The notes under the pieces were generated by a model. That model searched no databases. It worked only from the letters and a program-made list of their open reading frames with translations, and was not told the DNA's origin. A stretch of 16,932 bases of DNA from the NCBI GenBank assembly GCA_958407465.1, contig CATYIV010000037.1:1-16932 (forward strand), in the 5' to 3' direction. Positions 10,292 to 16,906 of this stretch are shown here, piece after piece. Origin of the DNA: an uncultured Collinsella sp. (GTDB taxonomy: Bacteria; Actinomycetota; Coriobacteriia; Coriobacteriales; Coriobacteriaceae). Made by a program: the position numbers and the translations under genes. Positions within the stretch are counted from its first letter, which is position 1. Each line of letters begins with the position of its first letter.

Positions 10292-11308
10292 ATGACACAA
10301 CCAGTTCGCACCGCACCTACGCTTGCCGAGGTTGCCGCAGCTGCCGGCGTGTCGCGCTCCACGGCATCGCGCGCCCTCAACGATTCGCCCCGCATTAGCG
10401 AGGAAACCAAAAAGCGCGTCCGCGCGGCGGCCAAGGAAGTCAATTTTGTCCCCAACGCTCGTGGCCGAGCGCTCGCTGTCGGGCGCACGGAAATCATCGC
10501 CGTGCTCGTGACCGAGCCTCTGAGTGAACTCTTCAGCGACCCCACCTATAGCGAGTTTTTGAGCGGCATTACCGAGGAACTGTCGGAGTCGTCCTATCTG
10601 CCCGTTATCTTGCAGGCGTCTTCTACGCATGAGCGCAACCGCGCACGCGAGCACTTTGAGCGCCGCTCGTTCGACGCCGTGATCGACGTCTCTCCCTACA
10701 AAGGCAGCGAGCTGCTCGAGGTGCTGCGCGAGCTGGGCGTACCCACCGTGTTGTGCGGCCAGCTCGAGGGCCACCCCTATCGCGATGTGTTCTCGACGGT
10801 CTACTCTGACGACGAAGAGGGCGGACATTTTGCGGCACTCGCCATGAAGGATCGCGGGCGCAAAGATATCGTCGCCGTGTTGGGACCGCAAGACAACCCC
10901 GCTGTTGTCGACCGCCTGCGCGGCTACCGCGCCGTCTTGGGCGAAGACCTCCCAGACGCAAACGTTATCTATACCGGCTGGAACAGCGGAGACGGCTATC
11001 AGGCCATGCACCAGATCCTCGCGCGCGAGATTGCTTTCGATGGCGTGCTCTGCGGATCGGACCGTATCGCGACTGGCGTCATCACCGCACTCAACGAGGC
11101 AGGCCTATCCGTTCCTGCGGACGTTTCTGTCGTCGGCTTCGACGATCACGAGATTGCGGCGCGCTGCGTCCCCGCGCTCACGACCGTCCGCCAGCCCCTG
11201 CGCGAAGAAGGACACATGGCCGCCAACATTGCGCTCGACATGATCAAGGGTGCCGAGCCCACCACCACCGTCATGCACATGCAGCTCGTTCAGAGAGACT
11301 CGCTATAA
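10292..11308 (+). CDS. LacI-family repressor, likely regulator of ebgAC
   Basis: This is a full-length 338-residue LacI-family protein. The helix-turn-helix lies at about residues 10-35 (TLAEVAAAAGVSRSTASRAL), followed by the hinge FVPNARGRALAVGRT. The periplasmic-binding-protein-like effector domain starts near IIAVLVTEPLSE, with LCGSDRIATGVITALNEAGL and VVGFDDHEIA as usual near the C-terminal half. AGGAG precedes the ATG by 5 bases. It is divergent from ebgA, and the gap holds three CAACCGGTTG palindromes of the LacI type, all on the ebg side. It therefore probably represses ebgAC and is released by a galactoside-type ligand. The ligand is inferred from the target enzyme, not from the binding pocket. 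It is followed by the palindrome array at 11315. Confidence 0.93.
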   Translation: MTQPVRTAPTLAEVAAAAGVSRSTASRALNDSPRISEETKKRVRAAAKEVNFVPNARGRALAVGRTEIIAVLVTEPLSELFSDPTYSEFLSGITEELSESSYLPVILQASSTHERNRAREHFERRSFDAVIDVSPYKGSELLEVLRELGVPTVLCGQLEGHPYRDVFSTVYSDDEEGGHFAALAMKDRGRKDIVAVLGPQDNPAVVDRLRGYRAVLGEDLPDANVIYTGWNSGDGYQAMHQILAREIAFDGVLCGSDRIATGVITALNEAGLSVPADVSVVGFDDHEIAARCVPALTTVRQPLREEGHMAANIALDMIKGAEPTTTVMHMQLVQRDSL

Positions 11309-11314
11309 GAAACT

Positions 11315-11481
11315 GGGGCAGGCTTTCCGCCAAACAGTTGTTGCGGAAAGCCTGTCCCGTTTGAGCGCTCATTCTGGGGCACAGTTTCCGTTAGACAGCT
11401 CAACCGGAAACTGTGCCCCATTATTTTGCCGAATACTGGGTCGCGCTTTCCCAGAGGACCCCCTTTGGGAAAGCGCGACCC
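11315..11481. repeat. Three tandem palindromes with divergent, self-complementary arms
   Basis: Hairpin 1 pairs 11315-11330 with 11343-11358 (16 bp, one G-U pair). Hairpin 2 pairs 11376-11390 with 11405-11419 (15 bp, perfect). Hairpin 3 pairs 11438-11452 with 11467-11481 (15 bp, perfect). The starts are 61 and 62 bases apart. Left arms share GGG at the base and TTTCC near the top, while the middle bases differ; the right arms change to match. A partial fourth unit may follow at 11485-11515. Hairpin 2 is followed by ATTATTTT and may terminate the upstream LacI-family gene. The array fills the gap between two convergent genes and contains no ORF I would support. Confidence 0.75.
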
Positions 11482-11554
11482 CTTCTGGACGCAGATTCCG
11501 GGTTGTAGTTTCCCGGCGCACGACGGCAAGCCTCCAAACCATGACGTCACGACA

Positions 11555-11590
11555 TAAAAAACGAGGGAAGGCACGTGTCCTTCCCTCGTT
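11555..11590 (-). terminator. Intrinsic terminator of aspS
   Basis: A perfect 12-bp stem (11560-11571 with 11579-11590) with a 7-base loop is followed on the minus strand by an uninterrupted U tract down to 11556. It starts 23 bases past the aspS stop. Confidence 0.93.
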
Positions 11591-11613
11591 ACAGGCAATA
11601 TGTAGCCGCTTCC

Positions 11614-13401
11614 CTACATCAGGCGCAGACTGACGTCCTTGAGCTGGGCGCCGCTAACGGCACTCGGAGCGCCCGACATAAGGTCGGAGCCGCTGGCCGT
11701 CTTGGGGAACGCCATGACGTCGCGGATGGAGTCGGAGCCGGTGAGCAACATGCACACGCGGTCCAGACCCAGAGCGAAACCGCCCATCGGGGGCGCACCA
11801 AACTTGAGCGCCTCCATGAGGAAGCCGAACTGAGACTCGGCGCGCTCCTCGGTAAAGCCCAGGAGCTTGAGCATGGACATCTGCATCTCGGCGTTGTGGA
11901 TACGCATACCGCCGCCGCCGGCCTCAAAGCCGTCCATGACAAAGTCGTAGGTGCAAGAACCGGCTGCCAACGGGTCGGCCTCAATCTTGGCGATGTCGGT
12001 CTCGGTCGGCAGGGTGAAGGGCTGGTGCTCGGCGGCATAGGCCTTGCGATCCTCGTCCCAATGGAACAGCGGGAAGTTGACGACCCACAGGAAGTCGTGA
12101 CCCTCGCGCTTGATCTCAAGCGCATTGGCCATGTGAGAACGCATGCCGCCCAGAATCTCGTCGGAGAGCAGGCGCGGGCCGGCGGCGAACATCACAAGGT
12201 CGCCGGGCTCGACGTCCATGCGCTCGCGCAGAGCCGCCATCTCCTCGTCCGAGAAGAACTTGACGATGGGGCTGTTGATAGAGCCGTCCTCGCGGAAGGC
12301 GATCCAAGCCAGACCCTTGGCGCCAAACGTGGAGGCCACGCCGGCAAGCTTATCGATCTTGGCACGTGCCCAGGCACCGGCACCCTTGGCGTTGATGGCC
12401 TTGACGACAGAGCCCTCCTCGTTTGCGGCGGTCGCAAAGACCTTGAACTTGGAGTTGGCGAAGATGTCGGTCAGGTCGACCAAGTGCATGCCATAGCGGG
12501 TATCGGGCTTGTCGGAGCCATAGGTGTCCATGGCATCCCAGTAGTTCATGCGACGCAGCGGCGTGGGCATCTCGACGCCCATGCGGCCGAAGGCATCGGA
12601 CAGAACCTCCTCGAGCGCGCTCATGACATCGTTCTGGTCCACGAAGGACATCTCGATATCGACCTGAGTGAACTCGGGCTGGCGGTCGGCACGCAGGTCC
12701 TCGTCGCGGAAGCACTTGGCAACCTGGTAGTAGCGCTCGACGCCACCGACCATGAGCAGCTGCTTCAGGAGCTGCGGGGACTGCGGCAGGGCGTAGAAGT
12801 TACCCGGCTGGATGCGGCTGGGGACGATGAAGTCGCGGGCGCCCTCGGGCGTGGACTTGAACAGGGAGGGCGTCTCGACCTCCATGAACTCACGGTTGTG
12901 CAGCGCCTCGCGAATGGCAAAGGTGAAGTCGGAGCGCAGCTTGAGGTTGGCCATCATTTCGGGACGACGGAGGTCCAGATAGCGATAGCGCAGGCGGGTG
13001 TCCTCGCTGGTCTCGATGCCGTCCTCGATCTGGAACGGCGGGGTGACGGACGTGTTGAGCACCTCGGCGTGGTCGGTCAGGACCTCGATCTCGCCGGTCG
13101 CGAGCTTGGTGTTGGTGGTCTCCTCGCCACGGGAGCGCACGACGCCGTGGATCTTGATGGGCCACTCGGGACGCATGGTCTCGGCGATCTTAAAGGCATC
13201 GCCATCGGAGTGCTCGGGGTCGAAGGTGAGCTGCGTGATGCCCTCGCGGTCGCGAAGGTCGCAGAAGATAAGGCCGCCGTGGTCGCGGCGACGGCTCACC
13301 CAACCGGTGAGGGTGACCTCTTCGCCCACGTTCTCGAAGCGAAGCTCGCCGCAGGTACGGGTGTGCATGGAATGCTCATCGATGGGACGGGTCTGGCTCA
13401 T
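11614..13401 (-). CDS. aspS: Aspartate--tRNA ligase
   Basis: This 595-residue enzyme is a bacterial-type class II aspartyl-tRNA synthetase that charges tRNA with aspartate in the cytoplasm. An N-terminal OB-fold anticodon-binding domain (about 15-115) contains WVSRRRDHGGLIFCDLRDRE. The catalytic core has motif 2 with FRDEDLRADRQPEFTQVDIE, the bacterial GAD insertion domain in the middle, and motif 3 GFALGLDRVCMLL near the C-terminus. His41 in RRRDHGG corresponds to His31 of Pseudomonas AspRS, a position linked to relaxed Asp/Asn tRNA recognition. AGGAGG lies 9 bases before the ATG. Its usual partner hisS is not in front of it; the divergent neighbour is serB. A hairpin with an internal bulge sits just upstream of the ribosome site. 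Confidence 0.97.
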   Translation of the reverse strand: MSQTRPIDEHSMHTRTCGELRFENVGEEVTLTGWVSRRRDHGGLIFCDLRDREGITQLTFDPEHSDGDAFKIAETMRPEWPIKIHGVVRSRGEETTNTKLATGEIEVLTDHAEVLNTSVTPPFQIEDGIETSEDTRLRYRYLDLRRPEMMANLKLRSDFTFAIREALHNREFMEVETPSLFKSTPEGARDFIVPSRIQPGNFYALPQSPQLLKQLLMVGGVERYYQVAKCFRDEDLRADRQPEFTQVDIEMSFVDQNDVMSALEEVLSDAFGRMGVEMPTPLRRMNYWDAMDTYGSDKPDTRYGMHLVDLTDIFANSKFKVFATAANEEGSVVKAINAKGAGAWARAKIDKLAGVASTFGAKGLAWIAFREDGSINSPIVKFFSDEEMAALRERMDVEPGDLVMFAAGPRLLSDEILGGMRSHMANALEIKREGHDFLWVVNFPLFHWDEDRKAYAAEHQPFTLPTETDIAKIEADPLAAGSCTYDFVMDGFEAGGGGMRIHNAEMQMSMLKLLGFTEERAESQFGFLMEALKFGAPPMGGFALGLDRVCMLLTGSDSIRDVMAFPKTASGSDLMSGAPSAVSGAQLKDVSLRLM

Positions 13402-13422
13402 ACCAGTGATCCTCCTTTATGG

Positions 13423-13464
13423 ATCTGTGCCGCCCCGTGTCGTTCCGGGCGGCGTCGTACAGAT
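13423..13464 (-). other. Structured 5' leader of aspS
   Basis: On the minus strand ATCTGT, a 5-base bulge and GCCGCCC pair with GGGCGGC and ACAGAT (13459-13464 and 13447-13453 against 13429-13435 and 13423-13428). The 13-bp interrupted stem ends about 5 bases before AAAGGAGG. No T-box signature is present. It could influence translation, but that is an inference. The remaining gap to serB (13465-13657) has a TAAGAT -10-like box at 13507-13512 (minus) without a good -35. Confidence 0.4.
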
Positions 13465-13657
13465 TTGCCCAGCCTGCGTAAACCGCGCAGCCGGACATGG
13501 CGTTCTATCTTATCGCACCCGCGTCGATGTGCCGCGAAAAAGTAGCTCTTGCCCAAAGACTTGACGGAGACGAAACAATTGACGCGGCCTGGCCGTCGCC
13601 CAGGCGCGCCGCGTGCGACAATGTGCCCCAATACAACTGCACTCGGAAAGGCCCGCC

Positions 13658-14293
13658 ATGACTGCACGCCTCATCGTTATGGATATCGACTCCACGCTCA
13701 TCAACCAGGAAGTCATCGACCTGTTGGGCGAGGAAGCCGGCGTGGGAGAGCAAGTTGCACAGATCACCGAACGCGCCATGCGCGGCGAGCTTGACTTTAA
13801 GCAGGCGCTCGAGGAGCGCGTGGGGCTGCTTGCCGGCTTGGATGAGAGCGTGTTCGAGCGCACCTTTGAGCGCGTGACGTTTACTCCCGGCGCGCTGGAG
13901 CTTGTGCGCTCGGCGCACAGCAAGGGCTGGAAGGTCGGCGTGGTGAGCGGCGGCTTCCATGAGGTCGCCGATAAGATCGTAGCCGCCGCGGGTATCGATT
14001 TTTGCCTGGCCAACCGCCTGGAAGTCATGGACGGCAAGCTCACCGGTAAGTTGGCTGCCGACATTGTGACCAAGGAGTCCAAGCTCATCCAGCTGCTGGA
14101 CTGGGCAGTTGAGTGCGGCGTCGACATGGCCCACACGGTCGCTATTGGCGACGGGGCAAACGACATCCCCATGATCCAGGCCGCGGGCACTGGCATCGCG
14201 TTTTGCGCCAAGCCCAAGACGCGCGAAGCCGCCCCGTTTGCCATCGACGAGCGCAACCTGATGCTCGCCATGGACATCATCCTGCGCGACTAG
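13658..14293 (+). CDS. serB: Phosphoserine phosphatase (HAD family)
   Basis: This 211-residue HAD-superfamily phosphatase catalyses the last step of serine synthesis, phosphoserine to serine. Motif I is DIDST with nucleophile Asp9 and acid Asp11. Motif II is VVSGGF with Ser97, the catalytic Lys is probably Lys142 (TKESKL), and motif IV is GDGANDIPM (164-172). An alpha-helical cap with the SerB-typical MRGELDFKQALEERV lies at 41-55. This is the short form without the N-terminal ACT domains of some homologues. The ATG at 13658 follows GGAAAGG; an in-frame GTG at 13613 would add 15 unlikely residues. The other enzymes of the serine pathway are not in the window. It is divergent from aspS and precedes larB by 114 bases. 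Confidence 0.93.
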   Translation: MTARLIVMDIDSTLINQEVIDLLGEEAGVGEQVAQITERAMRGELDFKQALEERVGLLAGLDESVFERTFERVTFTPGALELVRSAHSKGWKVGVVSGGFHEVADKIVAAAGIDFCLANRLEVMDGKLTGKLAADIVTKESKLIQLLDWAVECGVDMAHTVAIGDGANDIPMIQAAGTGIAFCAKPKTREAAPFAIDERNLMLAMDIILRD

Positions 14294-14302
14294 CCGATCC
14301 GC

Positions 14303-14331
14303 CTAACAATTGAATCAGTCCGTCCTATAGT
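14303..14331 (+). promoter_or_regulatory. Candidate promoter of the larB-larC-tetR operon
   Basis: CTAACA (4 of 6 to TTGACA), 17 bases and TATAGT (5 of 6) lie directly after the serB stop. The start point would fall in the left arm of the palindrome at 14330. A weaker alternative is the extended -10 box TGCTAGACT (14376-14384) with TTCGGA upstream. Confidence 0.45.
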
Positions 14332-14363
14332 TTCCGAACAATTTTGTCTTAGTGTTCGGAAAC
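14330..14363. promoter_or_regulatory. 11+11 bp palindrome in front of larB, candidate operator
   Basis: GTTTCCGAACA (14330-14340) and its exact complement TGTTCGGAAAC (14353-14363) flank a 12-base spacer. There is no U tract after it, so it is a poor terminator. It touches the candidate -10 box and lies 44 bases before larB. The TetR-family protein at the end of the same operon is the obvious candidate binder, which is an inference. Confidence 0.55.
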
Positions 14364-14407
14364 ATACCCTTTGAGTGCTAGACTTTGCGCCGTCGAAGGG
14401 AACATAT

Positions 14408-15190
14408 ATGGATAAGCGAGATCTTGAGCAGCTGCTGAGCGATGTTGCCGGCGGATCAGTCACCCCTGCCGATGCCCTTACGCGCATCCAGACGGCTCCG
14501 ACCGCCGATTTGGGCTTTGCGCAGCTTGATCTTTCGCGCGGAGTGCGCCAGGGAGCCGGCGAGGTTGTCTACGGTGCCGGTAAAACCGCCGAGCAAATTG
14601 CCGCCATTATCAAAGCATTACTCGATGCAGACCAGGAGCGCATCCTGGTCACGCGCTTGGATGCCGAAAAAGCCGCGCGCACCGCTGAGCTTCTCGGCAA
14701 CGACATCGACCTGGGATATGTCCCGGACGCCCAGCTCGCCCTGGTGGGTGGCAAGCCCTCCCCCACCGGCAACGGACGCGTTGTCGTCGCCTGCGCCGGC
14801 ACGAGCGACCTGCCCGTCGCCGAAGAGGCGGCACTGACGGCCGAGTTCTACGGCAACGAGGTCGATCGCCTCTACGACGTGGGTGTCGCCGGCCTGCACC
14901 GCCTGCTCGCTCATGCTGAGGAACTTGCCCAGGCGCAGGTGATCATTGCCGTCGCCGGCATGGAGGGCGCGTTGGCGAGCGTTATCGGCGGCCTGGTGAG
15001 CTGTCCGGTCATCGCCGTCCCCACCAGCGTGGGCTATGGCGCAAGCTTTGGCGGCGTAGCCGCGCTGCTCGCCATGCTCAACTCCTGCGCCAGCGGCGTT
15101 TCGGTTGTCAACATCGACAACGGCTTTGGTGCCGCCTACCAGGCAAGTCTTATCAATCATCTGAGCGCCGGCACGCCCTGCGCCCGTTAA
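14408..15190 (+). CDS. larB: Nickel-pincer cofactor biosynthesis protein LarB
   Basis: This 260-residue protein is LarB, the first enzyme of nickel-pincer nucleotide synthesis. It carboxylates the pyridinium ring of nicotinic acid adenine dinucleotide and releases AMP. The C-terminal two thirds is the PurE-like domain, with VVVACAGTSDLPVAEEA (125-141), YDVGVAGLHRLL (156-167), VPTSVGYGASFGG (204-216) and LNSCASGVSVVNIDNGFGA (224-242). Cys227 there matches the conserved cysteine described for LarB catalysis. The N-terminal part contains RGVRQGAGEVVYGAGKT (44-60). GAAGGG lies 7 bases before the ATG at 14408; an in-frame ATG at 14375 would add 11 residues and has no ribosome site. larC follows after 10 bases, so the two form an operon. 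Confidence 0.94.
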   Translation: MDKRDLEQLLSDVAGGSVTPADALTRIQTAPTADLGFAQLDLSRGVRQGAGEVVYGAGKTAEQIAAIIKALLDADQERILVTRLDAEKAARTAELLGNDIDLGYVPDAQLALVGGKPSPTGNGRVVVACAGTSDLPVAEEAALTAEFYGNEVDRLYDVGVAGLHRLLAHAEELAQAQVIIAVAGMEGALASVIGGLVSCPVIAVPTSVGYGASFGGVAALLAMLNSCASGVSVVNIDNGFGAAYQASLINHLSAGTPCAR

Positions 15191-15200
15191 GGAGCATTCC

Positions 15201-16118
15201 ATGTCCAACCATCAGCACACGCTTATCATCGACGGCACCTCGGGCATCAGCGGCGACATGACCGTCGCGGCCCTGCTCGACCTGGGCGCCAGCGAGGAGC
15301 ATCTGCGCGAGCAGCTCGCCACGCTTCCGGTCGGCGACTTTGAGATTGCCGTTACACGCGTAAACAAGCATGGCATCGACGCCTGCGACTTTGACGTTCG
15401 GCTGGCAGAGGAGCTCGAGAACCATGACCACGACATGGCCTGGCTCTACGGCAACGAAGCAGCTGCCGATCACACGCATGAGCATGAGCACCACCATCAT
15501 GATCATGGGGAGCACGAGCACTGCCATGAGCACGCGCATGACCATGAGGGCCACGCCCATGAGCACGAGGATCACCATCACGCCCACCACCATCATCACC
15601 GCTCGCTAGCCGACGTCACGGAAATTATCGAGAATTCGCAGATGAGTGATGGCGCCAAGCGTCGCGCGCTTGCCATCTTTACCGCGCTCGCCGCCGCCGA
15701 GGCCAAGGCCCACGGCAAAACGCCCGAGACCGTCATGTTCCACGAGGTAGGCGCCATCGATTCCATCGTTGACATCTGTTCAGTCGCCATCTGCCTCGAT
15801 GACCTGGGCATCGAGGATATTGTCGTCGAGTCGCTCTCCGAGGGTCACGGCACCATCCGCTGCGCCCACGGCCTTATGCCCATCCCGGTACCCGCCGTCG
15901 TCAACCTATGCCAAGCAGGCAACATCGCCCTCACGCCTGCAACGGTCGCCGGCGAGCTCGTGACACCCACGGGCGCCGCCATCGTCGCCGCACTTCGCAC
16001 GTCCGAGCACCTGCCGGCCCGCTACCGTATCGAGGCCGTCGGCTACGGCGCCGGTAAGCGCCCTTACGAGGGTTGCTCCGGCACGCTCCGTTGCCTGCTT
16101 GTTCACGTGGACGCATAG
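15201..16118 (+). CDS. larC: LarC N-terminal domain (LarC1-like), lacking LarC2
   Basis: This 305-residue protein matches the first domain of LarC, the CTP-dependent enzyme that inserts nickel into the pincer cofactor. It begins TLIIDGTSGISGDMTVAALL (7-26), continues with EVGAIDSIVDICSVAI, SLSEGHGTIRCAHGLMPIPV and TPTGAAIVAAL, and ends GYGAGKRPYEGCSGTLRCLL plus five residues. Residues 91-133 form a His-rich stretch with about 25 His and one Cys, a likely nickel-binding or storage segment. Full LarC is around 400 residues; in Lactiplantibacillus a programmed frameshift joins LarC1 to LarC2. Here the stop falls at the domain boundary and the next gene is tetR, so LarC2 is absent from this locus. 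AAGGAG overlaps the larB stop, 6 bases upstream. larE and larA are not in the window. Confidence 0.9.
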   Translation: MSNHQHTLIIDGTSGISGDMTVAALLDLGASEEHLREQLATLPVGDFEIAVTRVNKHGIDACDFDVRLAEELENHDHDMAWLYGNEAAADHTHEHEHHHHDHGEHEHCHEHAHDHEGHAHEHEDHHHAHHHHHRSLADVTEIIENSQMSDGAKRRALAIFTALAAAEAKAHGKTPETVMFHEVGAIDSIVDICSVAICLDDLGIEDIVVESLSEGHGTIRCAHGLMPIPVPAVVNLCQAGNIALTPATVAGELVTPTGAAIVAALRTSEHLPARYRIEAVGYGAGKRPYEGCSGTLRCLLVHVDA

Positions 16119-16120
16119 CC

Positions 16121-16660
16121 ATGGATGCCCGCAAAACCAAAAGCCGCGCCGCTATTGTCACGGCGTTTTCCGAGCTCCTTCGCGAGGAGGACTACGGCAA
16201 GATCACCGTCGGCGACATCATCGCGCGCGCTCACGTAGGCCGCGCGACATTCTACGGCCTCTTTAAGAGCAAAGACGACTTACTGTCCGAGCTCGTGAGC
16301 GACATCTGCACCCACGCCCTCGACGACGATGGCACACCGCTCGACGACCCACTCGTGCAGGTCGAGCATATTCTCAACAATCTCTGGGAGCGCCGCCAGG
16401 GCGTCCGAGCCCTCGTAGCCGGCGCCGGCTCACGCGTCTTCGCCGACTGCCTACGCAAGACCATCATGTCACGAGCAGCCGAAACCGTCCCCACCGACCC
16501 AAACGGCCCCGCCGCCGCCATGGACCGAAGCTTCCTGCTACACCACATAGCCTCAAGCTTCGTAGGAATGGTCCAATGGTGGGCCTGGCACAACTTCGAA
16601 GCCCCAAAAGAGGACGTAGCCAAAGACTACCTATCAGCCATCAAGCCCCTCTTCAGCTAA
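16121..16660 (+). CDS. TetR/AcrR-family transcriptional regulator
   Basis: This 179-residue regulator has an N-terminal TetR helix-turn-helix at about 10-50: TVGDIIARAHVGRATFYGLF is nearly the family signature (usual ending TFYxHF). The C-terminal part is helical, with SSFVGMVQWWAWHNFEAP near the end, resembling the TetR_C_8-type domain seen in DhaS-like proteins; this assignment is tentative. The ATG lies 2 bases after the larC stop, in the -1 frame relative to larC, and no clear ribosome site precedes it, so translation likely depends on ribosomes finishing larC. The frame is open back past 16073 within larC. It probably controls the operon through the palindrome at 14330. A small hydrophobic ligand is usual for the family; here it is unknown. 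Confidence 0.88.
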   Translation: MDARKTKSRAAIVTAFSELLREEDYGKITVGDIIARAHVGRATFYGLFKSKDDLLSELVSDICTHALDDDGTPLDDPLVQVEHILNNLWERRQGVRALVAGAGSRVFADCLRKTIMSRAAETVPTDPNGPAAAMDRSFLLHHIASSFVGMVQWWAWHNFEAPKEDVAKDYLSAIKPLFS

Positions 16661-16740
16661 GCAACAATCCCTTCCCAAAGTGTCAACAACAGCCCAGCGC
16701 CCCTATCAGCAACAAGCCCCTCCCATCCAAATTCAGATAT
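16621..16740 (+). other. C-rich, G-poor stretch after tetR
   Basis: Over these 120 bases I count about 47 C and 13 G on the plus strand, far from balance. It covers the end of tetR and the gap after it and shows no ORF. Such a C-over-G bubble in the nascent RNA is what Rho utilisation sites look like. It is followed by an AT-rich patch (ATATATAT near 16736-16744) and a small GTTGG/CCAAC hairpin. Rho action is an inference. Confidence 0.35.
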
Positions 16741-16781
16741 ATATGTTGGGTTGCTTGTTCCAACGCGGCTAAGATCCCGCA

Positions 16782-16906
16782 GCTGGCCGCATGGGGTAAC
16801 TTCCCAGCGCATTCCGCAGGACGAAAGAGCCCCCGCCGCACGAAGTGCGCAGCGGGGGCTCTTTCATGTCCGAGGACGCGCTGGGAAGTTACCCCATGCG
16901 GCCAGC
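16782..16906. repeat. Perfect 29-bp inverted repeat enclosing a terminator hairpin
   Basis: Bases 16782-16810 and 16878-16906 are exact reverse complements over 29 bp. They enclose 67 bases that hold a second, independent hairpin. No target duplication is visible: the bases just outside differ. The arm core TGGGGTAACTTCCCAG recalls the arms of the array at 11315 (TGGGGCACAGTTTCC), hinting at one repeat family. The element is either a palindromic intergenic repeat or a small non-autonomous element. Confidence 0.7.
16823..16865. terminator. Strong hairpin, probably bidirectional terminator
   Basis: A 14-bp perfect stem (16823-16836 with 16852-16865) continues into 5 more pairs (CGCAC/GTGCG) with a 2-base bulge and a GAA loop. 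The AAAG and CTTT at the base give short U-rich ends on both strands. It would close the lar-tetR operon from the left and possibly a gene beyond the window from the right. Confidence 0.75.

Noticed and set aside
11315..11481. CRISPR array
   Set aside because: Units are palindromes with differing arms, only three copies, no constant direct repeat and no cas genes.
11575..13545. Open plus-strand frame of 656 codons opposite aspS
   Set aside because: It is a shadow of aspS: no motif, and it starts within the aspS terminator.
13613..13657. Upstream GTG start for serB
   Set aside because: The added residues precede the HAD motif I by too much, and GGAAAGG supports the ATG at 13658.
13402..13657. 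T-box riboswitch in front of aspS
   Set aside because: No T-box sequence, specifier loop or antiterminator was found; only a bulged hairpin.
14371..14380. CIRCE heat-shock half-site (GAGTGCTA) before larB
   Set aside because: The partner half TTAGCACTC is missing at the required spacing.
16073..16120. Upstream start for tetR inside larC
   Set aside because: The 16 added residues are just larC read in another frame; the helix-turn-helix region fits the ATG at 16121. The lack of a good ribosome site keeps some doubt.
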